64,000 nt of DNA from NCBI RefSeq assembly GCF_030687495.1, contig NZ_CP117435.1:4282501-4346500 (forward strand). Reading direction: 5' to 3'. Of this stretch, positions 1 through 9,593 are shown piece by piece. How positions within the stretch are numbered: position 1 is the first letter of the stretch; each line of letters opens with the position of its first letter. Under the pieces are notes generated by a model that had not been told where the DNA came from, did not search any database, and saw only the letters and a program-made list of their open reading frames with translations. A program made the translations under genes and the position numbers. Origin of the DNA: Pseudomonas sp. FP453. Its GTDB lineage: Bacteria; Pseudomonadota; Gammaproteobacteria; Pseudomonadales; Pseudomonadaceae.

Positions 1-2690
1 ATCCCGTGGAGGACCGCGCCGGGTAAAACACTTGGCGGATCAGCTGTTGGTAGTGACCGGCAATGTCCAGGGATGCCAGGGTCTTCATCAGGTAGCGCGG
101 CGTCAGGCGCATTTGCCACGCCGGTTGCAAATACCGCGCACGGTTCAGCCGCCACTCGGTCCAGGGCGCCTGGGGGTCGAGATTGTGCAGCGCCAGCTCC
201 AGCAGGCTGAAGGTGGTGCGCTGCGGGCTGACGGTCTTTTTGATATGACGGTCACCCGGCGCGCAGGTACTTGCCCAGCCGCAGAAACTGTGAACCGACA
301 TCGTCGGGCATATCCAGCAGTGGCTGGTCGATATCCACCCCCGGGAAGAAACCGTCCGCCGTCAATTGGGCCGTCAGACGCTGGCGAGCAAACGTCTCCA
401 GTGACGGCAGGATGTGCCACAGGCGGCCCTCCACCGCCATCGCACTGCCCAGGTAGCGGCGTTGCAGGTGCCTATGGTTTTTTTTAGCGGCCGCAGATGC
501 GGTAGCGAGCCAGGCTGGCTGGGCCTTGGCATGCCTCGCCGCCAGCCGGAGCAGCTCGACGTTAGCCAGGGCCGCGTTGCGCAGCGGGTTGTCCGGTACT
601 TGCAGGTGCTCAAACAGTTCCTGGGCCAGGACCCGTCGCGCCAATGCCGGATCGCTGATTTCGCTGAACAATCGATCATTGCCAGCCAGACGCTTATCCA
701 ACTGCCGATGAGCGTCGATCAGCGCCTTGAAATCGTCACGCAGTACATCGTGGGTCGCGACAACGTAATCCACCGCGAGCGTCAGTGACGCCGCCAAGCG
801 GGCGGCGTGGCGTTCATCACGTTTGATACAGCGCCACAACGCCGAGTCATCAGGCCCGGCCAGGCTGGCCCGCAAGCTTTTGGACAACCCTTCGAGACAA
901 TCAAACACTGCCAGGCCGCCATGGCTGCCACTCACCACCAGCACCACCGGCTGAAGCCGGGCCGGCGCCCCCTGGGCAGCTGTGGTGGTGACGACCATCA
1001 GCCCCCTCAGGGTGTAGCGAACAGGCGCACTGCCACTGACGCAGACGCGCAAAACACCGGTGTCGCTGCCTTGTCGGGCCGCCGCCAAAGGCGTGTTGAG
1101 CACTTCGAGCAAGCGATCAAGGTGGGTTTGCTCGATCACGCCCAACTGACGCATCAGCTGCGCTTCACATCGCAGCGCCTGGAGCTGGGCCGCAAACACC
1201 AGCGCTGAACGGTTGCGCGTGCCATCCGGGCGTTCGGTCCAGAACGCCAGTTGCAACAGGCGCTCACCGGCATCGAGCGTCCACTGCCTGACCGCCTGCG
1301 CCTTGGCCTGTCGCTGCTCCTGATCCTGCAAAAAAACCTGATAGGCGTCGGTTTCGCGGGCGGGGTCCTTGGCATCCAGCAGTGCCAGCAACCCTTGTTC
1401 ATAACGCCTGATGTGCAGGGCACGGGTGCCGCGCGGCAGGTCTGAGCATTGGCTCGCCAGGATAACCTCGGGTTGACGGCGCAGACGATCCCACTCCAAT
1501 AGCTCATCCAGCGCGGGGCCCCACGCAAGCGTACCCACCGCACGCCGCCGGCCCAGCTCGATGAACCGCATCAGACGCGCAGCCTGGCGGCTGGGCAGTT
1601 CGGCATCGAGGGGCACGTCAAGCGCGTAATTGATCGACAGCAGCGCGGCCCATTCATTGGCCGATTGCTGCTCCAGCATGGCGTGCAGGCTATGCGCCAG
1701 GGCGTCGCCACTGAGCGTCTGGCTGGGCTGCAGCGGTGGCAACGTTGCCACATCCGCCCGGCTAAAGGGCAGGTACTGCCACGCATCCCCCAGCAACCAC
1801 GCCTTGATCCGCTCGGGCAGTTGCGCCTGCAGCTGCTGCCAGGAGCTGAACTCATGAAACCCAAGGTGCAAGCCCGGCAGGTACACCACCTGCGTGGTGC
1901 TGTCTCGATAGAGGTGCAGCGCCCCGGGGATCGCCAGAGTGCCTGCGCTGGCGTGGGGCCACATTATCCGGCCTGCGTGCACCGTGGCCCAATCGCCGCC
2001 GGCCTGCTGGCGCGCCGCGAGGGTGGGCGCGTCCCACAGTTGCTTGACCAACGTGTAGCCCGCGTCCGACAACGTGAACAACTGCTGCGCCAGGAAAGCC
2101 TGCTCGGCAAACACAGCTTTGTGCAGTTCCACCGCGCGCTCCTGGCGCGATGATGCGCTGCCGTGGGCCAGTTGCTGCCAATAATCCGCCACCGCACCGC
2201 CAACCCGGGCCACCAACTGCAGTTTGCCGACCTGCTTCAGCGCCTGTACTGCATTGAAGGGCAACCTCGCGCCGGGATCGCCCTTGATACTCAGCGCCGT
2301 GAAGTGATGGAGATTGATCGGCGGATACGGCTCGGTAAACAGCGCCAGGGTCCGGTCCATCAGACTGTTGCGATGCTGGGTCGGGCGCGGTGGCAGCGGC
2401 TCACTGAACAGCAAGCTGTAAGGGTCCAGGCCGAACGCCTGGCGCAGCGCCCCACGAATCCGCGACAACAGCCGGGGCGCGCGCACGACCAGGGTGCGCA
2501 GGGAGTGGGCGGCGCGTGTGCAACGTTCATGGGCGCTGTACAACTCGTCAACCGTGCGACTGGGCAGGCGTACGCTGTTGATGCGCCGTGTCAGCCGCGT
2601 ACGAATCGCCGCCAGGCGCTGCTCCTGGGGCGTGCCCGGGTCGTCAAAATCGAAAGATTGCGGTGCAACGTCGGGGGTATCGAGGCTCAT
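1..2690 (-). pseudogene. Large toxin-like protein (DUF6543-type), frameshifted and cut by the window edge
   Basis: The intact reading frame covers 252-2690 and encodes about 812 residues beginning MSLDTPDVAPQ. An in-frame ATG at 2729 is possible, but no better ribosome site supports it. The composition and N-terminal style match the very large Pseudomonas proteins grouped as DUF6543 or dermonecrotic-toxin-like; this is recognition from memory, not a search. The frame stops at 252 just after an AAA run at 285-287 on the plus strand. With one base fewer, translation continues through a CAPGDRHIKKTVSP-type segment and NLDPQAPWTEWRLNRARY, which fits the family far better, and stays open to position 1. 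The gene is therefore either a real pseudogene or carries a sequencing error. No signal peptide is visible. Its function is unknown; a role as an exported effector is only inferred from the family. Confidence 0.6.
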
Positions 2691-2766
2691 GGCGGGGTCT
2701 TCATGGCAGGAAAACCCGAGCCTAGTCACCCAACCCTGAGCCGGTGCGCTACATAAATGGCAGGCG

Positions 2767-2797
2767 AAAAAAAGCCCGCAGTGTGGGCGGGCGAAAA
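2767..2797 (-). terminator. Rho-independent terminator after hiuH
   Basis: A GCCCGC/GCGGGC stem with a 7-base loop (2774-2792) is followed on the minus strand by a run of seven T. An A/T run on the other side means it may also work in the opposite direction. It lies just beyond the hiuH stop codon. Confidence 0.75.
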
Positions 2798-2835
2798 ACC
2801 AACGAAGAGCTTTGGGGGTGTGAAGCGAGGTGACG

Positions 2836-3189
2836 CTAGCTACCGCGATAGGTGGAGTAGCTGTAGGGCGAAATCAGTAGCGGGACATGGTAGTGCTCCT
2901 GTTCGGCGCTGATGCCGAAGCGCAATACCACCACATCCAGGAAAGCCGGCTCCGGCAATTGCACGCCGCGGGCGCGGTAATAATCGCCAGCGCTGAATTG
3001 CAGCTGGTAGACACCACTGCGGTAGTCGTCGCCTTGCAACAATGGCGCGTCGCAGCGGCCGTCGCTGTTGGTCAGGGTGGTGGCCACCAGTTCCAGCTGC
3101 GCGCCTTCGACGCGGTACAGCTCAACCTTGATTGCGCTGCCGGGGCAACCGTGTGCGGCGTCCAAAACGTGTGTGGTCAAACGTCCCAT
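2836..3189 (-). CDS. hiuH: 5-hydroxyisourate hydrolase (transthyretin-like protein)
   Basis: Hydrolyses 5-hydroxyisourate, the product of urate oxidation, to OHCU. The 117 residues match the family's usual length. Visible signatures are the N-terminal TTHVLD motif with its active-site histidine, a conserved arginine region, HYHVPLL near the C-terminus, and the terminal tetrapeptide YRGS that separates this enzyme from true transthyretins. There is no signal peptide, so it should act in the cytoplasm. It is transcribed away from puuE across a 386-base regulatory region and ends at its own terminator. It supplies the step between PuuD and UraD in the same cluster. Confidence 0.95.
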   Translation of the reverse strand: MGRLTTHVLDAAHGCPGSAIKVELYRVEGAQLELVATTLTNSDGRCDAPLLQGDDYRSGVYQLQFSAGDYYRARGVQLPEPAFLDVVVLRFGISAEQEHYHVPLLISPYSYSTYRGS

Positions 3190-3289
3190 GGCGTCTACGC
3201 GCCTCCCGAAGTCAGTAGAAGAGAGATCCGCACTTTTTCAGGGCAGTGAAAAAGCCGGCGATGGCTGATTAAGACACTTTTTAAAAAAA

Positions 3290-3300
3290 TTGTACACAAT
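3290..3300. promoter_or_regulatory. TTGTACACAAT operator-like box, hiuH side
   Basis: With the preceding A it forms ATTGT-AC-ACAAT, an inverted repeat with 5-base arms. It differs by one base from the second box at 3485. TTGTAYACAA resembles operators of FadR-type GntR repressors, but no such regulator gene lies in the window, so the regulator is unknown. It lies about 100 bases upstream of the hiuH start. Confidence 0.5.
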
Positions 3301-3402
3301 AAAAATCACAAACCTTTTGATCACCCCGCCCATATTGCCTGAGCAGCCAATCAGCGAGTAATCCTTGCTTTTAAACGACCTTTTGTCCATTAGCTGACCA
3401 AC

Positions 3403-3419
3403 TGGGCAAGTTTCTTGCT
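3403..3419 (+). promoter_or_regulatory. Candidate sigma-54 promoter for puuE
   Basis: The sequence TGGGCAAGTTTCTTGCT has GG and GC elements at the exact -24/-12 spacing and an intact TTGCT. It departs from YTGGCACGrNNNTTGCW at three positions. Transcription would start near 3430, about 145 bases before puuE, so the second TTGTATACAAT box would lie in the leader. RpoN control would fit nitrogen release from urate. No activator site was identified. Confidence 0.5.
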
Positions 3420-3484
3420 ACACCCTTTACACAGAGCCCTGCGGAAAAAATGCAGAAATTTAGGCTTACAAAGTGGACGATAAG

Positions 3485-3495
3485 TTGTATACAAT
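3485..3495. promoter_or_regulatory. TTGTATACAAT operator-like box, puuE side
   Basis: TTGTATACAA is a perfect 10-base palindrome. It matches the box at 3290 in ten of eleven positions. It sits about 80 bases upstream of the puuE start and downstream of the predicted sigma-54 start point, where a bound repressor could block elongation. The two boxes are 195 bases apart, so looping is possible. Confidence 0.55.
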
Positions 3496-3575
3496 CACTC
3501 ATCGCTGTGACGCCACCCAGTCATTCCACTGCCCGGCCGCCACATGAATGATCACGAACAAGAAGGAAGACTGCA

Positions 3576-4502
3576 GTGAGCGCTGACTACCCACGCGACC
3601 TGATCGGTTACGGCAGTAACCCTCCTCACCCCCACTGGCCGGGCAAGGCACGCATTGCGTTGTCGTTTGTACTCAACTACGAGGAAGGCGGCGAGCGCAA
3701 CATCTTGCACGGTGACAAAGAGTCCGAAGCCTTTCTCTCGGAGATGGTCTCGGCCCAGCCGCTGCAAGGTGCGCGCAACATGAGCATGGAGTCGCTGTAC
3801 GAATACGGCAGCCGTGCCGGCGTGTGGCGCATCCTCAAGCTGTTTAAAGAATTCGATATCCCGCTGACCATCTTCGCCGTGGCCATGGCCGCCCAGCGCC
3901 ACCCGGATGTGATCCGCGCCATGGTCGACGCCGGCCACGAGATCTGCAGCCACGGCTACCGCTGGATCGACTACCAGTACATGGACGAGGCCCAGGAACG
4001 CGAGCACATGCTCGAAGCGATCCGCATCCTCACCGAACTCACCGGCGAACGCCCACTCGGCTGGTACACCGGGCGCACCGGCCCGAACACGCGGCGGCTG
4101 GTGATGGAGGAAGGCGGCTTCCTCTACGACTGCGACACCTACGACGACGACCTGCCCTACTGGGAACCCAACAACCCCACCGGCAAGCCGCATCTGGTGA
4201 TCCCCTACACCCTGGACACCAACGACATGCGCTTCACCCAGGTGCAGGGTTTCAACAAGGGCGATGACTTCTTCGACTACTTGAAAGATGCGTTCGACGT
4301 GCTCTACGCCGAAGGCGCCGAGGCGCCGAAGATGCTCTCCATCGGCCTGCACTGCCGCCTGATCGGCCGCCCTGCACGCCTGGCTTCCTTGAAGCGCTTT
4401 ATCGAATACGCCAAAGGCCACGAACAGGTGTGGTTCACTCGTCGCGTGGACATTGCCCGTCACTGGCACGACACCCACCCGTTCCAGGGAGCTGCCAAAT
4501 GA
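3576..4502 (+). CDS. puuE: Allantoinase PuuE (polysaccharide-deacetylase-like)
   Basis: Opens the allantoin ring to give allantoate. The 308-residue protein belongs to the metal-independent allantoinases related to NodB/chitin deacetylases, not to the amidohydrolase-type AllB. The start MSADYPRDLIGYGSNPPHPHWP is typical. GHEICSHGYRWIDY corresponds to the deacetylase-fold histidine motif, and the TGRTGPNTRRL and YDCDTYDDDLPYW segments are family hallmarks. A GAAGGAAGA ribosome site precedes the ATG. The stop overlaps the uraD start by four bases (ATGA), so the two are translationally coupled. It is the first gene of the plus-strand urate operon. Confidence 0.95.
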   Translation: MSADYPRDLIGYGSNPPHPHWPGKARIALSFVLNYEEGGERNILHGDKESEAFLSEMVSAQPLQGARNMSMESLYEYGSRAGVWRILKLFKEFDIPLTIFAVAMAAQRHPDVIRAMVDAGHEICSHGYRWIDYQYMDEAQEREHMLEAIRILTELTGERPLGWYTGRTGPNTRRLVMEEGGFLYDCDTYDDDLPYWEPNNPTGKPHLVIPYTLDTNDMRFTQVQGFNKGDDFFDYLKDAFDVLYAEGAEAPKMLSIGLHCRLIGRPARLASLKRFIEYAKGHEQVWFTRRVDIARHWHDTHPFQGAAK

Positions 4503-5014
4503 CCGCCTTCAAGACCCTCAAACCCTCGACGCTGAGCCGCGACGAATTCGTCGCCGCCTTCGCCGATATCTACGAACATTCGCCATGGGTGGCCGAAAAG
4601 GCCTACGACCTGGGCCAGGACCCTTCGATCGACGAGATCGAAACCCTGCACCAGCGCATGAGCGACATCCTGTTGAGCGCCGATCATGCCAGCCAGCTGG
4701 CCCTGATCAACGCTCACCCGGACCTGGCCGGCAAAGCCGCCGTCCAGGGCCAACTGACCCAAGCCAGCACGGATGAACAGGCTGGCGCGGGGATTCACCA
4801 ATGCACGGCCGAAGAGTTTTCTCGCTTCACCGAGCTGAACGATGCCTACAAGGCCAAGTTCAAGTTTCCCTTCATCATGGCGGTAAAAGGCAGCAACCGG
4901 CATCAGATCCTGGCCGCGTTCGAAACGCGCATCCACAACTCGGTGGACACCGAGTTCAAATGCGCCCTGGCCGAGATCAACAAGATCGCGTTGTTCCGTT
5001 TACTGACCCTCTAA
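4499..5014 (+). CDS. uraD: OHCU decarboxylase
   Basis: Decarboxylates 2-oxo-4-hydroxy-4-carboxy-5-ureidoimidazoline to S-allantoin, the step between HiuH and PuuE. The 171-residue, all-helical protein is of normal length. It shows the [13 protein letters not shown] motif with the catalytic histidine, the STDEQAGAG loop, and [18 protein letters not shown], the family's most conserved stretch. The start chosen overlaps the puuE stop by four bases. In the same frame an ATG at 4430 would read through puuE and is rejected. Confidence 0.95.
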   Translation: MTAFKTLKPSTLSRDEFVAAFADIYEHSPWVAEKAYDLGQDPSIDEIETLHQRMSDILLSADHASQLALINAHPDLAGKAAVQGQLTQASTDEQAGAGIHQCTAEEFSRFTELNDAYKAKFKFPFIMAVKGSNRHQILAAFETRIHNSVDTEFKCALAEINKIALFRLLTL

Positions 5015-5055
5015 ACGACCATCCCCAGCCACTCTATCTAAGGCAGACAAGAAGA

Positions 5056-6051
5056 ATGAAAGCTTACGCCGTACCTTTCGAGAAGTTCGTCAACCTGGCC
5101 GACGCCCGCCTGGGCACCAAGATTCTTTCGGTGACCGATGACTGGTTCGCCGACGCCAACCGCCTGTTCCAGCCGACCCCGGCCGTATGGAAGGAGGGCG
5201 TTTTCGATGACAACGGCAAGTGGATGGACGGCTGGGAATCACGCCGCAAGCGCTTCGAAGGCTACGACAGCGCAGTGATCCGCCTGGGCGTACCCGGCTC
5301 GATCAAAGGCGTGGACATCGACACTTCATTCTTCACCGGCAACTTCCCGCCGTCGGCCTCTCTCGAAGCCTGCTTCCTGGCCTCGGGCGACCCTGATGAG
5401 AACACCCAGTGGGTGGAAGTGCTGTCGGCCGTCGAGCTGCAAGGCAACAGCCACCACTACCACGAGATCAGCAACGACAAGGCCTTCAGCCACCTGCGCT
5501 TCAACATCTACCCGGATGGCGGCGTCGCTCGTCTGCGTGTGTACGGTATTCCGTTCCGCGACTGGTCGTCGATCGGCGACAACGAACAAGTCGACCTGGC
5601 CTCGGCCCTCAACGGCGGCCGTGCACTGGCCTGCTCCGATGAACACTTCGGGCGCATGAGCAACATCCTCAACCCGGGCCGTGGCATCAACATGGGCGAC
5701 GGCTGGGAAACCGCACGTCGCCGTACTCCGGGCAATGACTGGGTGATCGTCGCACTGGGCCACCCGGGCGAGATCGAGAAAATCATCGTCGACACCCTGC
5801 ACTTCAAGGGCAACTACCCAGACACCTGCTCGATCCAGGGCGCCTTCGTGAAAGGCGGCACCGACAGCCAGATCGAAACCCAATCGCTGTTCTGGCGCGA
5901 GCTGTTGCCTTCGCAGAAGCTGGAAATGCACGCTGAACACAGCTTCGCCGAGCAGATCAAGGCGCTGGGGCCGATTACCCACATCCGCCTGAATGTGTTC
6001 CCGGATGGGGGTGTGAGCCGCCTGCGCGTTTTGGGCAAAGTAGCCAAGTAA
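5056..6051 (+). CDS. alc: Allantoicase
   Basis: Hydrolyses allantoate to ureidoglycolate and urea. The protein is 331 residues, the usual bacterial length, and is built of two similar jelly-roll halves. The first has [23 protein letters not shown], and the second repeats the pattern at [20 protein letters not shown]. Each half also contains a [11 protein letters not shown] or [11 protein letters not shown] motif. The start [11 protein letters not shown] at 5056 follows an AAGAAG ribosome site. It lies 41 bases after uraD and is followed by a REP pair before allA. Confidence 0.95.
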   Translation: MKAYAVPFEKFVNLADARLGTKILSVTDDWFADANRLFQPTPAVWKEGVFDDNGKWMDGWESRRKRFEGYDSAVIRLGVPGSIKGVDIDTSFFTGNFPPSASLEACFLASGDPDENTQWVEVLSAVELQGNSHHYHEISNDKAFSHLRFNIYPDGGVARLRVYGIPFRDWSSIGDNEQVDLASALNGGRALACSDEHFGRMSNILNPGRGINMGDGWETARRRTPGNDWVIVALGHPGEIEKIIVDTLHFKGNYPDTCSIQGAFVKGGTDSQIETQSLFWRELLPSQKLEMHAEHSFAEQIKALGPITHIRLNVFPDGGVSRLRVLGKVAK

Positions 6052-6062
6052 GCGGTGAACCC

Positions 6063-6138
6063 GATCGCAGGCAAGCCAGCTCCCACATTTGAATGTATTC
6101 ACATATCAAAATGTGGGAGCGGGCTTGCCCGCGATGGC
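6063..6138. repeat. REP inverted pair, copy 1
   Basis: Two inverted REP units (GCAGGCAAGCCAGCTCCCAC and its complement, one in the GCGGGCTTGCCCGC variant) are separated by an AT-rich spacer. It lies inside the purine operon between alc and allA. Confidence 0.9.
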
Positions 6139-6178
6139 GGCCGAACAAACAACACAACATTCGGATAAGAAGACAGCC

Positions 6179-6682
6179 ATGCGCACACTAGTGATCGAAC
6201 CCCTGACCAAAGAAGCCTTCGCCCCTTTCGGAGACGTTATCGAAACCGACGGCAGCGATCACTTCATGATCAACAACGGGTCGACCATGCGCTTTCACAA
6301 ATTGGCCACGGTCGAAACCGCTAAACCGGAAGACCACGCCATCATCAGCATTTTCCGCGCCGACGCGCAGGACATGCCGCTGACCGTGTGCATGCTGGAG
6401 AGACACCCGCTGGGCAGCCAAGCGTTCATACCGCTGCTCGGCAACCCCTTTCTGATCGTGGTCGCGCCACTTGGCGATGAACCTGTATCGGGCTTGGTCC
6501 GCGCCTTCGTTACCAACGGCAGGCAGGGCATTAATTACCATCGCGGCGTCTGGCACCACCCGGTGCTGACGATCGAAAAGCGGGATGACTTCCTGGTGGT
6601 TGATCGCAGTGGCACAGGCAATAACTGCGATGAGCATTTTTTCAAAGAGGATGAGCGGTTGATCCTCGCCCCCCACCAATAA
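6179..6682 (+). CDS. allA: Ureidoglycolate lyase
   Basis: Splits ureidoglycolate into glyoxylate and urea, the last step of the pathway. The 167-residue cupin-type protein matches family length. It begins MRTLVIEPLTKEAFAPFGDVIE, has NNGSTMRFH, and carries YHRGVWHHPVLTI, the conserved histidine-rich strand of the AllA family. The ATG at 6179 lies after a GAAGACAG stretch that is only a fair ribosome site. It follows a REP element and precedes puuD by 51 bases. Confidence 0.93.
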   Translation: MRTLVIEPLTKEAFAPFGDVIETDGSDHFMINNGSTMRFHKLATVETAKPEDHAIISIFRADAQDMPLTVCMLERHPLGSQAFIPLLGNPFLIVVAPLGDEPVSGLVRAFVTNGRQGINYHRGVWHHPVLTIEKRDDFLVVDRSGTGNNCDEHFFKEDERLILAPHQ

Positions 6683-6733
6683 GAGAAGGCTTGATCACCC
6701 GACAACAAGGGTGACAGGCGAGAGGTAAAGACT

Positions 6734-8020
6734 GTGGAAGCACATCTGTTGGAATGGCTGAACCTTAGCGTGCGCTGGGTTCACATGATCACTGGCGTCG
6801 CGTGGATCGGCGCTTCTTTCTACTTTGTCTGGCTGGAAAACAACCTCAATCGCGTCAACCCCAAGAGCGGCCTGGCCGGTGACTTGTGGGCGATCCACGG
6901 TGGCGGTATCTACCACCTGGAAAAATACAAACTGGCCCCACCGACCATGCCGGACAACCTGCACTGGTTCAAATGGGAAGCCTATTTCACCTGGATGTCG
7001 GGCGTCGCGCTGCTGTGCGTGGTGTTCTACCTCAACCCGACGCTGTACCTGCTCGCCCCCGGCAGCAGCCTCAGCGGCACCGAAGGCGTGTTGCTGGGCA
7101 TTGGCTCACTGTTCGCCGGCTGGTTCATCTACTCCTTCCTCTGCGACTCGGCCCTGGGCAAACGCCCTGCCCTGCTCGGCTTCATCCTGTTCGTGCTGTT
7201 GATTGCCGCCGCGTACGGCTTCAGCAAAGTGTTCAGCGGCCGTGGCGCCTACCTGCACGTGGGTGCGGTGATCGGCACCATCATGGTCGGCAACGTATTC
7301 CGCATCATCATGCCGGCGCAACGCGCATTGGTCGCGGCCATCGCCGAGAACCGCACGCCAGACCCGGCGCTGCCGGCCAAGGGCTTGCTGCGTTCGCGCC
7401 ACAACAACTACTTCACCTTGCCGGTGCTGTTCATCATGATCAGCAACCACTTCCCGAGCACCTACGGCAGCCAATACAACTGGCTGATCCTGGCCGGTAT
7501 CGCCGTGGCCGCCGTGTTGGTCCGTCACTACTTCAACACCCGGCATAACAGCCAGAAGTACGCGTGGACCTTGCCGGTGGGCGCCTTGGCGATGATCAGC
7601 CTGGCGTACGTGACCGGTCCCAAGCCGGTGGCCGAAGTGGCCAAGGCCCCTGCAGCCATCGAGTACCAACCGTTGCCAGAAACGGCGTTGGGTGGTGGCT
7701 TGAAACCGGCCGCGCCCGCCGCTGCTCCTGCTGCCGAACCGGCACCTGCGCAGGCGTCGATTGATTTCGACAAAGTGCATGGGGTGATCCAGGAACGCTG
7801 CGCCGTGTGCCATTCGGCCAAGCCCACCAGCCCGCTGTTCAGCACCGCACCGGGTGGAGTGATGTTTGATACCCCGGCGCAGATCCAGCAGCAGGCGGCG
7901 CGCATTCAAGCGCAGGCCGTCGCGACCCAGATCATGCCGTTGGGCAACATCACCCAGATGACCCAGCAGGAGCGGGATCTGATTGGTACCTGGATCAATC
8001 AGGGGGCCCGTACCAACTAA
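6734..8020 (+). CDS. puuD: Membrane urate hydroxylase with C-terminal cytochrome c domain
   Basis: Oxidises urate to 5-hydroxyisourate, the entry step of the pathway, passing electrons to the respiratory chain rather than to oxygen directly. Of the 428 residues, about 1-300 form a multi-helix membrane domain (urate oxidase N-type, beginning with WLNLSVRWVHMITGVAWIGASFYF). A linker of Ala/Pro-rich sequence follows (about 305-345). A short cytochrome c domain then has haem-binding CAVCH near residue 355 and a likely methionine ligand in QIMPLGN. It starts with GTG at 6734 after GAGAGG. No soluble uricase is encoded nearby, so this should be the urate-oxidising enzyme. Confidence 0.93.
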   Translation: MEAHLLEWLNLSVRWVHMITGVAWIGASFYFVWLENNLNRVNPKSGLAGDLWAIHGGGIYHLEKYKLAPPTMPDNLHWFKWEAYFTWMSGVALLCVVFYLNPTLYLLAPGSSLSGTEGVLLGIGSLFAGWFIYSFLCDSALGKRPALLGFILFVLLIAAAYGFSKVFSGRGAYLHVGAVIGTIMVGNVFRIIMPAQRALVAAIAENRTPDPALPAKGLLRSRHNNYFTLPVLFIMISNHFPSTYGSQYNWLILAGIAVAAVLVRHYFNTRHNSQKYAWTLPVGALAMISLAYVTGPKPVAEVAKAPAAIEYQPLPETALGGGLKPAAPAAAPAAEPAPAQASIDFDKVHGVIQERCAVCHSAKPTSPLFSTAPGGVMFDTPAQIQQQAARIQAQAVATQIMPLGNITQMTQQERDLIGTWINQGARTN

Positions 8021-8056
8021 CTGATCCACACACATCCAACTGTGGGAGAGGACTTG

Positions 8057-8143
8057 TGTGGGAGCTGGCTTGCCTGCGATGGCATCACCTCGGTCGACCT
8101 GATACACCGAGGTGCCTGCATCGCAGGCAAGCCAGCTCCCACA
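8057..8143. repeat. REP inverted pair, copy 2
   Basis: Full-length inverted REP units flank a spacer that is itself partly palindromic (CACCTCGGT / ACCGAGGTG). Partial outer copies of the GTGGGAG end occur at 8041 and 8151, suggesting a nested or rearranged element. It lies between puuD and the permease. Confidence 0.9.
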
Positions 8144-8246
8144 TAAGCCAACTCCCACAGTTGGCACCGTGCAAGTTTGTAGATTGAGTTCCACCCGGCA
8201 ATTGAATGCCAAACAACACAACAATAAAAAAGATCCGAGGTGTTGC

Positions 8247-9593
8247 ATGACCGAGTTAGCCGAACCGCAGATTCCTGCCGCACCCGCCATGGTGCGGCTG
8301 CCCCTCTTGCAACTGATTCTGGTAGGCCTGCAACACGTCTTGCTGATGTACGGCGGCGCCGTCGCCGTGCCCCTGATCATTGGCCAGGCCGCCGGCCTGA
8401 GCCGTGAAGAAATCGCTTTTCTGATCAACGCCGACCTGCTGGTGGCCGGTATCGCCACCATGGTGCAGTCATTCGGCATCGGCCCGGTGGGCATTCGCAT
8501 GCCAGTGATGATGGGCGCCAGTTTCGCCGCCGTCGGCAGCATGGTGGCCATGGCCGGCATGCCCGGTATCGGCTTGCAGGGGATCTTCGGCGCGACCATC
8601 GCCGCCGGGTTCTTCGGCATGATCATCGCGCCGTTCATGTCCAAGGTGGTGCGCTTCTTCCCGCCCCTGGTCACCGGCACCGTGATTACGGCCATCGGCC
8701 TGTCGCTGTTTCCAGTGGCCGTAAACTGGGCCGGCGGCGGCAGCGCAGCGGCCACCTTCGGCTCGCCGATCTACCTGGCGATTGCCGCGCTGGTACTGGG
8801 CACCATCCTGCTGATCAACCGTTTCATGCGCGGTTTCTGGGTGAACATCTCGGTGCTGATCGGTATGGGCCTGGGCTACGTGCTGTGCGGCCTGCTCGGC
8901 ATGGTCGACCTCAGCGGCCTGGCCCAGGCGCCGTGGGTGCAGGTGGTGACACCGTTGCACTTCGGCATGCCCAAATTCGAGTTGGCGCCCATCCTGTCGA
9001 TGTGCCTGGTGGTGGTGATCATCTTTGTCGAGTCCACCGGGATGTTTCTCGCCCTGGGCAAGATCACCGGCCAGGACGTCACCCCGAAAATGCTCCGCCG
9101 TGGCCTGTTGTGTGATGCCGGCGCCTCGTTTGTGGCCGGGTTCTTCAACACCTTTACCCACTCGTCCTTTGCGCAAAATATCGGCCTGGTGCAGATGACC
9201 GGCGTGCGTTGCCGTTCGGTGACGATCATGGCTGGCGCGTTCCTGATCGTGCTCAGCCTGCTGCCGAAAGCCGCGTACCTGGTGGCGTCGATTCCGCCGG
9301 CAGTGCTCGGCGGTGCGGCGATTGCCATGTTCGGCATGGTGGCCGCGACCGGAATCAAGATCCTCCAGGAAGCCGACATCGCCGACCGCCGCAACCAGTT
9401 GCTGGTGGCGGTAAGTATCGGCATGGGCCTGATCCCGGTAGTACGCCCGGAGTTCTTCGCGCAACTGCCGCTGTGGATGAGCCCGATTACCCACAGTGGC
9501 ATCGCCATGGCCACCCTCAGCGCGTTGTCGCTGAATGTGCTGTTCAACATCCTCGGCGGCGCGGAACGCCCGGAAGTCGCCCACTCGCATTGA
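8247..9593 (+). CDS. NCS2-family urate/xanthine permease
   Basis: An inner-membrane nucleobase:cation symporter of 448 residues with about 12-14 membrane segments. The first helix carries the QHVLLMY motif of NCS2 carriers. The substrate-site motif QNIGLVQMTG near residue 325 matches the urate/xanthine subgroup rather than uracil carriers. Its place directly after the urate genes supports urate or xanthine import. The start at 8247 (MTELAEPQ) follows GATCCGAGG. The equivalent frame is open to 8112, but that part crosses a REP element and is rejected. The exact substrate is inferred. Confidence 0.88.
   Translation: MTELAEPQIPAAPAMVRLPLLQLILVGLQHVLLMYGGAVAVPLIIGQAAGLSREEIAFLINADLLVAGIATMVQSFGIGPVGIRMPVMMGASFAAVGSMVAMAGMPGIGLQGIFGATIAAGFFGMIIAPFMSKVVRFFPPLVTGTVITAIGLSLFPVAVNWAGGGSAAATFGSPIYLAIAALVLGTILLINRFMRGFWVNISVLIGMGLGYVLCGLLGMVDLSGLAQAPWVQVVTPLHFGMPKFELAPILSMCLVVVIIFVESTGMFLALGKITGQDVTPKMLRRGLLCDAGASFVAGFFNTFTHSSFAQNIGLVQMTGVRCRSVTIMAGAFLIVLSLLPKAAYLVASIPPAVLGGAAIAMFGMVAATGIKILQEADIADRRNQLLVAVSIGMGLIPVVRPEFFAQLPLWMSPITHSGIAMATLSALSLNVLFNILGGAERPEVAHSH

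Larger units (their letters stand above)
3190..3575. other. Divergent control region between hiuH and puuE
   Basis: This 386-base region holds no gene. It is AT-richer than its surroundings. It contains two TTGTAYACAAT boxes (3290-3300 and 3485-3495) and a sigma-54-like promoter facing puuE (3403-3419). I saw no convincing promoter facing hiuH. Confidence 0.7.

Noticed and set aside
3552..4478. A 308-codon frame opposite puuE
   Set aside because: Same length as the true gene because it mirrors it; no recognisable domain.
8161..8177. TTGGCACCGTGCAAG as a sigma-54 promoter for the permease
   Set aside because: GG and GC are only ten bases apart instead of fourteen, and TTGC is missing.
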